From Parachlorella kessleri (lineage: Eukaryota > Chlorophyta > Trebouxiophyceae > Chlorellales > Chlorellaceae): a stretch of 13,220 nucleotides of DNA. Both the position numbers and the translations under genes were made by a program. Below the pieces are notes generated by a model. That model made no database searches. It saw only the letters and a list, made by a program, of their open reading frames with translations, and was not told where the DNA came from. Below, piece by piece: positions 8,219 to 13,220 of this stretch. The stretch is from the NCBI GenBank assembly GCA_001598975.1, contig BBXU01001643.1, positions 1-13,220 of the forward strand, read 5' to 3'. The stretch's first letter is position 1, and each line of letters begins with the position of its first letter.

Positions 8219-8982
8219 ATTCAACGAGGGTAGAGCATGAGTATGCAGAGATGCTTGTTACTATAAACAGCGATCGGGCAGCACAACCTGGCTTCAGCTG
8301 CTGGCTGGCTGGATTGCCGGCCACGAGCCAATTGATTCATTAACACCGCACGCCCAGCAGGAAAGCGCAAGACCCCCTCAGTCAGACCAGGCCCTAACTT
8401 TGGTCTGCGGCAACCTGCTCGATCCAGAATCCGCGTGGTGGCGGTCCACTTCCCTAAGGACGCAATCACCCTGGTCCTCTCACTATTTTGGTGGAAGTGG
8501 CATGCACGCGAAAGAGGAGGTTAGGGGCGAACTGGATTGACACGGCTGGTTGTAGATGCTCTCTGTGGACTGTCGGTGGCGGCAACGTGAGAACTGCTCA
8601 GAAAAGGCTGGCTGCAAGGTATGCCTCTGGGGAGTGCCCAAAATCTGACCTGTATGACTTTCCCATGATCTTGCAAATTCTTTGCCCTGTTGAAAATAGT
8701 CGTCCTAACGCCACGTAGTAACCACCTGTGTGCCCACACTAGACAAGGGGTCTGAGCAAGTACCTCCTCTGCAACCCTCAGCAAGGCAGCTTAAATAGCG
8801 GTTCAAGCTTCCTTAGGCATGATTCACTAGTGCCAGGTTCATCTGAGAAGCTGCGCCAGGGTGGTTCACGAACTGTAATGACTGTTGGTTAGGCACACCT
8901 CGAGAGCAGCCCAGAAACACTGCCTGAAGTCCAACAACAGTACGAAGGAATCTACGGGCATAGGGAGCGCAGCATTGCAGCT
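8219..8982 (-). other. intergenic: 3' end of TFIIIC5 and promoter/5' leader of the glycosyltransferase gene
   Basis: 764 bases without a credible gene between two minus-strand genes. No minus-strand TGTAA (TTACA on plus) was seen after the TFIIIC5 stop, so its poly(A) site is unassigned. An in-frame TAA at 8260-8258 closes the glycosyltransferase frame 39 nt upstream of its ATG. No convincing TATA box was found. Confidence 0.6.
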
Positions 8983-9161
8983 TCAGTCCTCCTCCTCCTC
9001 TGACTGACCCCCCACCTCATCAGTGGCATAACCCCCCTCCTCCGTGGTGTAGCCACCCTGTTCCGTCATGTAGCCATCCACACCATCTAACCCGCCCCTA
9101 ATGCCCTCCACCTCTTCCTCGTCCTCTTCCAGCAGCTGGTACTCGTCCAGATCGCCCTGGT
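8983..9161 (-). CDS. GTF3C5: TFIIIC5 terminal exon: acidic tail
   Basis: Acceptor CTTTGGTGCAG|AC at 9162|9161, behind a strong pyrimidine tract; the AG at 9225-9226 was rejected because its phase is wrong. It encodes DQGDLDEYQLLEEDEEEVEG, three GYxT(E/D) heptads and QSEEEED, then TGA at 8985-8983. Animal TFIIIC5 also ends in an acidic stretch. Confidence 0.8.
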
Positions 9162-12100
9162 CTGCACCAAAGCAGGCACAGCATGGAGGGTAAAAGTCCC
9201 CACCACCGTTGCTTCTGGCCCTGCACCCGGGAGAGCCGGGTGGGCGTGCCAAGGAGTGCGGAACATGCAGCCGGGCAGGGGAGGGCAGGAGAGTTGACAC
9301 CTGACAACGCTCACCAGCAGCGCTTGCCTGCCAGCAGGGGTAGGAACCAAGGCTGCCTGCAAGCAGGTCCTCCTGGCCTTCTGGATGCAGGATGGGCAGG
9401 TAGGCAGCAGGGCACCACCCGACATTTGCACTTGCACCCCACCCTACCTGGCATGTGGGCAAGGTAGTCCTGCAGGGACGCCATGAGACCCTGCGGCAGC
9501 AATCCCTCCTCCCCACCACCCGCTGCTGGTTGCTGCTGCCCCGCTGGCATCAACAGACCTCCACCTGCTGCTGCCGCCGCGCCTGCTGTGCCTGCTGGGC
9601 CCGCTGCCGCCGCCAGGGCTGCTGTATCGCCAGGTCGCGTCCCTCCGTGATGACCTTCCACTTCTGTATCTGGAGCCTGCTCCCCATCTGGCTCCAGCAT
9701 CTCGACATCCGCTGCTACGCCCCCAGCTTCTAAATATACACCGCCGGCAGCCGCAGGGGGGCCTGCTGCCCGCTGCCCGTCCATGGGAGCTGCCCCGGTA
9801 GCTCCACTGCCAGCATGACCCCGCGCTCGCCTCCCTGCCTTGCTGGCACCTATGCTCAACTGCTCTGCCTGCTGCGCCAGCTCGTCCCCAGCTTCCGCTG
9901 AGTCTGCTCCATTGCCAGCAGCACCACCCCCCGCCCCACCAGCCTCCCTGCGAGAGCCCCTCTTGCCAGGTGCCTTTGCAGCTGCCACCGCGGCCGGGGC
10001 CTCGCCACCCGCCCCTGCCCCCTGCCCCCTTGAGAGCGCACGCTCCTGCTGCTGCTGCGGCTGCTGCTGCTGGGCCTGCTGCGGCTGCTGGGATGCCTGC
10101 ATGCCCTCCGCCCCCGCGGCCTCCCACTGATGCCAGGGCTCGTCGGCCCCTACCGTGGCAAGCAGGGCGTCTTCGCTGTCTGGTGCCAGGGGCCTGCCGT
10201 CCAGGATAGCCTGAAACCTCTCCTTCACCCGCTTGCGGATTGTCTCCCAGGCGCCGCTGACAAGCCACCCACTGGTGTCGCTGCAATGCTGAAGCAGGCC
10301 AGGAGGAGGGGTAGCGAATCCACATGGGGGTATGTGCTCAGAGAAAGACTTATGTAAGATCGTCACATGGGTGCCTTGGGATGCCCCGTACCAAGCCGGT
10401 GGAGGGGTGAGTAAGGGATACACTGCAAGCCCCCAGGGGTGCCACAGCCCGCCCAGCAGGGCAACAAGTGATTGAAGCCAGCTTTTCCAATGCGGCTGGC
10501 TGGGGAACCACTCGTCCCCTGGAGGGATCAGTGCCTCGGCAGCTTCGCCTGCCTTGACAGGCGTTACTCACCCGTGCCCAGTTAGCGGGTTCCAGGGCAG
10601 TTGCCTGGACTGTCGCATCCATGATGGACATCAGCGGCAGGTAACAGCTCTGGCGATCGGGCACGGCTTCAAACCTACATTAGCCAGGCAAGGAGGGACA
10701 CTCCCCATGATTGCACATAAAAGAAGGATTGATGCAGCAGGCACTCGACAAACTGGTGTCTAACCTTTGCTGTGACATGCATCTCATCCTTAATGAAATG
10801 ATTCAATTTAACTGAGTCTGGTACTACATGTGACACTTCCATGTTATGCATGAACAGCATTCCACAGTCATTTGGGTATAAACAGTGTATCCCCGTGCCT
10901 TGTCAGCTGGGCATAGGAGGTGGCGATTGGGGGAAGCACAGCGGCCGCAGCAGCCACAGCAGCGGATTGCAGCGTGACGCTTCCCGTGCCACCTGGCTGC
11001 TTGGCCTCCTCTGCCTCCGCGGCCAGCGCCTTTTTGTGGTCCGAGATCTTGACGTGCCTGCACGCAAGGCCCAGCCACATTGCCTGAGAAAAACTTATAA
11101 TTTGCTGTTGACAGGCAGCAGCTGTGTTGGCCGTGCCACAAGAGACGGCTCGCAGAAGCCAGGCACCACTGGTTCCACTTGTCCTCCTCGGTGTACCAAT
11201 AACTGACAGTATAGCGTAGTAGCTTGGCAGGGTTGACCCCTGAACCCAGGGGCTTGCCATTGCCAGCACAAAGGGCGCAGTGCGGGCGAGGCTTTTGCAT
11301 GGTGTACCCACTAAACAGAGCACAAAGCAGAGGACCCACCACTCTGTGGGCAGGTGGTACTCGATGGCTTGGTAGGCCCTGGCTTGGGGGTACTGCCGGG
11401 GGTCAAAGCCACGCTTCACCCAGGCATGCTTCCAAGGCCCTGGACCAAGAGGCCAAACAAGGGGCGTCAGGGTGTCACGCATTGAGCGGGACCGCCAGTC
11501 ATCCTAGTTCTTTCATGTGCATGTCAGATGCCTCCCCTGCGTAGGTGAATGCAACGCCAGCAGGTGCATGTTGCCCAGGGGCTGGGCCATGCAGTGTGCA
11601 GGCCCACACCACAGGTCCACGCTTAGCAGCACAGCTTGGCAGCACAACTTCGGCCCACCGTTGCGGAAGCGGTAGCACAGCTTGGGCAGCAGCTCCTCCG
11701 CCTGCGCCTGCGTGTAGGGCGCCGGCAGCGCCTCGCCCAGCGCAGCAGCCACCCACACGGGGCGCCGCTGCAGCAGGGCCTCTAGCGCGGCCAGCAGGCC
11801 GCGCTGCCCCTCCGGCACTGCAGCTCACACAAGTGCACCCACAACACACTTAGAGGGGGGCTCAGGGAGGCTAGGCTGGGTAACGCAGAGGAGAGGCTGC
11901 CAGCAGGTCGTGCTGCCCCTCCGGCATGGCAAGGAGGCCCCCCCTTTGAGCTGTGCACTTCTCAGCTGGGTATTTCACAAGTGCAAAGGAGGAGAGGGAA
12001 GTGCGGCACTGAGCAGTAGGATCACGATTCAGGCATCACATGCTGCTGACGGCTCCTGCAAGACCAGGCCCTTGCCAGCGAATTACTGATCTCCACCAGA

Positions 12101-13159
12101 CGTACACTGCAAAGCTCCGCTCCATGGGCATCCCTACACTCACAGGACTCGCTTCCCCAATACCCAGTGGCCGGGACTCATAATCACGACCCCGCCTCCC
12201 ATAACGCGGGCGCCTCGATCCATCCAACCATACTGCAGCCAGCCAGCCAGCCAGCCAGTCTAGGGTTTAGGGCCACAGTGCGATGGTCAGCTCACCAGAG
12301 ATAGGTGCCGGTGGCTCTGGCGGCACCTCGGGGCTAAAAAAGGTTATCATGTTCAACCCCTGCCGGCGCCTGCCGCGGCCCACCCGGGCCTCCCCGCCCG
12401 CCGCGGCCGGCGCCTTGAAGCCCCGAAAGGCGTAGTCGAAGATCGGCTGCTTGGCAAACAGGGGCGGCGTGCACAGCAGCGGCTGGGCGGCAAAGCCGGG
12501 GGGGTCCTGCTGGCGGGAGGGGTCCAGGGGGAGGGTGGCCCCGGGGCGGGTGTCCACGCCAACGTATTGGTAGTCTGCGGGGCTGGTGAACCTGCTCGGC
12601 ACAAGGGATCATCATGTAGGGGCATTGGGTCTCAGAGAAGGAGGTGGAACTGTGCGGAGGGCACATGGTGGACCCCCGTTCTGGCTTCGCATTGCAGGCG
12701 GTGGGGAACAGAGTGCAATACTCCTGGGCTGGCAAACGCCTTGACCTGGTGCCGCCCGCCATCCCGGCTGCGTGCCCTCAACAAGGCTGGGTCCATGCCA
12801 CCACAGTGGTGGGCATCCCACAGGTAGACCCTTTGCTGCCCACCTGCAGACTCCTCCTGCCCACCTGCAGACTCTGTCCAGCCCACCTGCACATTCTTCC
12901 TGCCCACCTGTAGACTCTTTGCACTCGGGCTACAGCTTCTATGGACACATCATCAGCCTCCGGCTGCTGCCCACGTGCATGTTCCATCTGGTCATCCTGG
13001 CTTTGTTGCTGCTGCTGCGCTTCACCTTGCTGCCGTGCTGTGCTGCTGGGGTGCGCGCTGTCGTTTGCCTGCCCCTTGGACCTCCTGGTCAGCTTGACCA
13101 GCAGGCAGTTGGCCTGGTGCTTGTCGCCATACAAAGCATGGGCATAGGGGTCGTCCTGC
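8983..13159 (-). CDS. GTF3C5: TFIIIC subunit 5 (GTF3C5 / tau95-Tfc1 homologue), N-terminus beyond the window
   Basis: Eight minus-strand exons join in phase: 13159-12908, 12591-12296, 11817-11659, 11439-11340, 11057-10884, 10674-10572, 10288-9448 and 9161-8983. They give 700 visible residues plus a TGA stop. Family blocks appear in order: QDDPYAHALYGDKHQANCLL (compare FRPxDPYxHP in animals and plants) and RVYRFTSPADYQYV form the N-terminal barrel that pairs with the tau55-type subunit. RRPVW and YRFRNGPWKHAWVKRGFDPR form the winged-helix DNA-binding region (GPWRxxWIxxGYDPR in relatives). FEAVPDRQSCYLPLM (LPPYRQxFYQL), CSDTSGWL and IRKRVKERF follow, and the protein closes with an acidic tail. 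It is a subunit of the TFIIIC tau-A lobe, which contacts the A box of tRNA genes and recruits TFIIIB. Gln- and Ala-rich insertions (residues about 45-66 and 400-600) enlarge it beyond animal relatives. Family assignment is firm; individual splice sites are inferred. Confidence 0.9.
9013..9075 (-). repeat. GTF3C5: three tandem 21-nt repeats coding GYxTEEG heptads
   Basis: Residues 29-49 of the terminal exon read GYMTEQG, GYTTEEG and GYATDEV. The unit is 7 residues with invariant Gly-Tyr and Thr, embedded in the acidic tail. Confidence 0.85.
9448..10288 (-). CDS. GTF3C5: TFIIIC5 exon: CSDTSGWL block and low-complexity region
   Basis: Acceptor CTGCTTCAG|CAT at 10289|10288 and donor CCAG|GTAGGG at 9448|9447, phase 1. 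HCSDTSGWL and AWETIRKRVKERFQAIL match the C-terminal conserved block (CxxRxGW, then a basic helix). About 240 residues of Gln-, Ala- and Gly-rich sequence follow, ending LMASLQDYLAHMP. Confidence 0.85.
10572..10674 (-). CDS. GTF3C5: TFIIIC5 exon: VPDRQSCYLPLM block
   Basis: Acceptor CTAATGTAG|G at 10675|10674, behind a pyrimidine-rich tract, and donor CACGG|GTGAGT at 10572|10571, phase 0. FEAVPDRQSCYLPLMSIMD corresponds to the FREGxLPPYRQxFYQLCDL block of the family. Confidence 0.8.
10884..11057 (-). CDS. GTF3C5: TFIIIC5 exon: linker with Ala-rich segment
   Basis: Acceptor GCGTGCAG|G at 11058|11057 and donor ACACT|GTTTAT at 10884|10883, phase 2. It encodes HVKISDHKKALAAEAEEAKQ, an Ala run and ATSYAQLTRHGDT. 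The donor is weak. A stronger-looking CCAG|GTGGCA (10993|10992) is phase 1 and would need a poor acceptor in the next exon. Confidence 0.65.
11340..11439 (-). CDS. GTF3C5: TFIIIC5 exon: GPWKHAWVKRGFDPR
   Basis: Acceptor GGTCCAG|GG at 11440|11439 and donor GAGTG|GTGGGT at 11340|11339, phase 2. This is the most diagnostic block: (G)PWKHAWVKRGFDPR then ARAYQAIEYHLP. A second GT three bases earlier (11342-11341) keeps the phase and would drop one Trp. Confidence 0.9.
11659..11817 (-). CDS. GTF3C5: TFIIIC5 exon: first half of the winged helix
   Basis: Acceptor GAGCTGCAG|TG at 11818|11817 and donor AACG|GTGGGC at 11659|11658, phase 1 in and out. It encodes LEALLQRRPVWVAAAL and ELLPKLCYRFRN, matching LFxxRPIWSRxAL and KVLLPxxAYYFxxGPW of relatives. 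Confidence 0.87.
11899..11926 (-). repeat. intronic copy of the first 28 nt of the following exon
   Basis: 26 of 28 bases match 11790-11817, 109 bp away. On the minus strand the copy starts with TGCCGGAGGGG, exactly at the first base of the real exon, but is preceded by CCA instead of CAG, so it lacks an acceptor AG. Confidence 0.85.
12237..12272. repeat. (AGCC)5 microsatellite next to a telomere-like TAGGGTTTAGGG
   Basis: Five AGCC units (12237-12256), then TAGGGTTTAGGG (12261-12272), equal to about 1.7 units of the plant-type TTTAGGG repeat. It is within the intron, 24 nt downstream of the splice donor on the minus strand. Confidence 0.8.
12296..12591 (-). CDS. GTF3C5: TFIIIC5 exon: FTSPADYQYVGVD block
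   Basis: Acceptor CGAGCAG|G at 12592|12591 and donor CTCTG|GTGAGC at 12296|12295, phase 1. FTSPADYQYVGV corresponds to the FxGMxDFQYLAV strand of relatives. PPLFAKQPIFDYAFR and LNMITFFSPEVP match the segments that follow it in the family. A basic/Ala-rich insert lies between them. Confidence 0.85.
12592..12907 (-). other. TFIIIC5 intron (316 nt) beginning with the donor minisatellite
   Basis: GTGGGC...CGAGCAG on the minus strand. Its first 70-90 bases are a minisatellite; nothing was recognised in the remainder. Confidence 0.8.
12819..12915 (-). repeat. 21/22-nt minisatellite carrying CAGGTGGGC at the splice donor
   Basis: On the plus strand the core CACCTG (minus CAGGTG) recurs at 12905, 12884, 12862 and 12841, in units of about (A)GTCTGCAGGTGGGCAGGAGG on the minus strand. 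A fifth, degenerate unit lies near 12819-12832. The first unit contains the real exon end. Confidence 0.88.
12908..13159 (-). CDS. GTF3C5: TFIIIC5 exon: DPYxH block and barrel strands
   Basis: Acceptor CCCCTGCAG|G at 13160|13159 and donor TACAG|GTGGGC at 12908|12907, phase 2. It encodes QDDPYAHALYGD, CLLVKLTRR, a Gln-rich insert, then VSIEAVARVQRVY. The donor lies in a minisatellite that repeats the same CAGGTGGGC site. Confidence 0.85.
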
Positions 13160-13220
13160 CTGCAGGGGCCACGCATTCCGGGGCCACAAACAGGGTGGAA
13201 AGGATCTCACGGCACTTGTA
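13160..13220 (-). other. intron end or short intron upstream of the first TFIIIC5 exon
   Basis: The acceptor CCCCTGCAG is at 13168-13160. TGCC|GTGAGA at 13211|13210 could be a phase-matching donor giving a proline before QDDPY, but the intron would be only 51 nt. The true upstream exon may instead lie outside the window. Confidence 0.35.

Larger units (their letters stand above)
11818..12295 (-). other. TFIIIC5 intron (478 nt) with an exon-edge copy and simple repeats
   Basis: GTGAGC...GAGCTGCAG on the minus strand. It contains a 28-bp near copy of the downstream exon start (11899-11926), an (AGCC)5 microsatellite (12237-12256) and TAGGGTTTAGGG (12261-12272). No further coding was recognised. 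Confidence 0.8.

Noticed and set aside
8219..8982. tRNA or small RNA gene in the intergenic region
   Set aside because: GGTTCA-like strings at 8802, 8836 and 8862 resemble a T-loop/B box, but no matching A box or cloverleaf arms were found.
9087..9437. Alternative frame through the TFIIIC5 tail using the acceptor at 9225-9226
   Set aside because: It gives a peptide without acidic character. The acceptor at 9162 restores the acidic tail with matching phase and a better pyrimidine tract.
9444..10325. 293-residue minus-strand frame overlapping the TFIIIC5 exon
   Set aside because: Shifted reading of the Gln/Ala-rich exon; it lacks the conserved TFIIIC5 blocks and the splice phase.
1..13220. 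Mobile element, CRISPR array, viral or bacterial defence system
   Set aside because: No transposase, reverse transcriptase, terminal repeats, regular repeat-spacer pattern or prokaryotic gene layout is visible; the coding content is explained by three intron-containing algal genes.

Overview
The window reads as nuclear DNA of a green alga, most likely a chlamydomonadalean/volvocine chlorophyte. The evidence is C/G-biased codons, genes cut by spliceosomal introns of about 100-510 bases with GT...AG ends, long Ala/Gln/Gly-rich low-complexity insertions inside conserved proteins, an extracellular Ser-Pro glycoprotein, and a TGTAA polyadenylation signal of the kind used in chlorophytes. The species cannot be named from the sequence alone. 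There is no sign of bacterial operons, phage, CRISPR arrays or transposon genes.

Three protein genes were rebuilt by matching reading frame and intron phase across splice sites. (1) Plus strand, 1-2567: the 3' part of a (Ser-Pro)n hydroxyproline-rich cell-wall/extracellular-matrix-type glycoprotein. Five exons are visible, all joined by phase-2 introns, and three of them are tiny Ser-Pro cassettes. (2) Minus strand, 8218 to 5444: a complete five-exon gene for a 614-residue type II membrane glycosyltransferase of the Fringe-like/DUF604/GT31 group with a GDDDT motif. (3) Minus strand, from beyond the right edge down to 8983: eight exons (700 residues visible) of the RNA polymerase III general factor TFIIIC subunit 5 (GTF3C5, yeast tau95/Tfc1), lacking only its N-terminal start.

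Genes 1 and 2 converge. The DNA between them (2568-5443) has no convincing coding sequence. It changes from T/G-rich to A/C-rich on the plus strand near 4000, as expected if two long 3' untranslated regions meet there. Genes 2 and 3 lie head to tail, separated by 764 bases that must hold the 3' end of TFIIIC5 and the promoter of the glycosyltransferase gene.

The three genes do not form a known pathway. The wall glycoprotein and the Golgi-type glycosyltransferase could both belong to extracellular-matrix glycosylation, but adjacency is weak evidence in this kind of genome. I find no undescribed system. The most unusual structures concern gene architecture: duplicated symmetric Ser-Pro exons, a minisatellite that has copied a splice donor, and an intronic copy of the first 28 bases of a TFIIIC5 exon.
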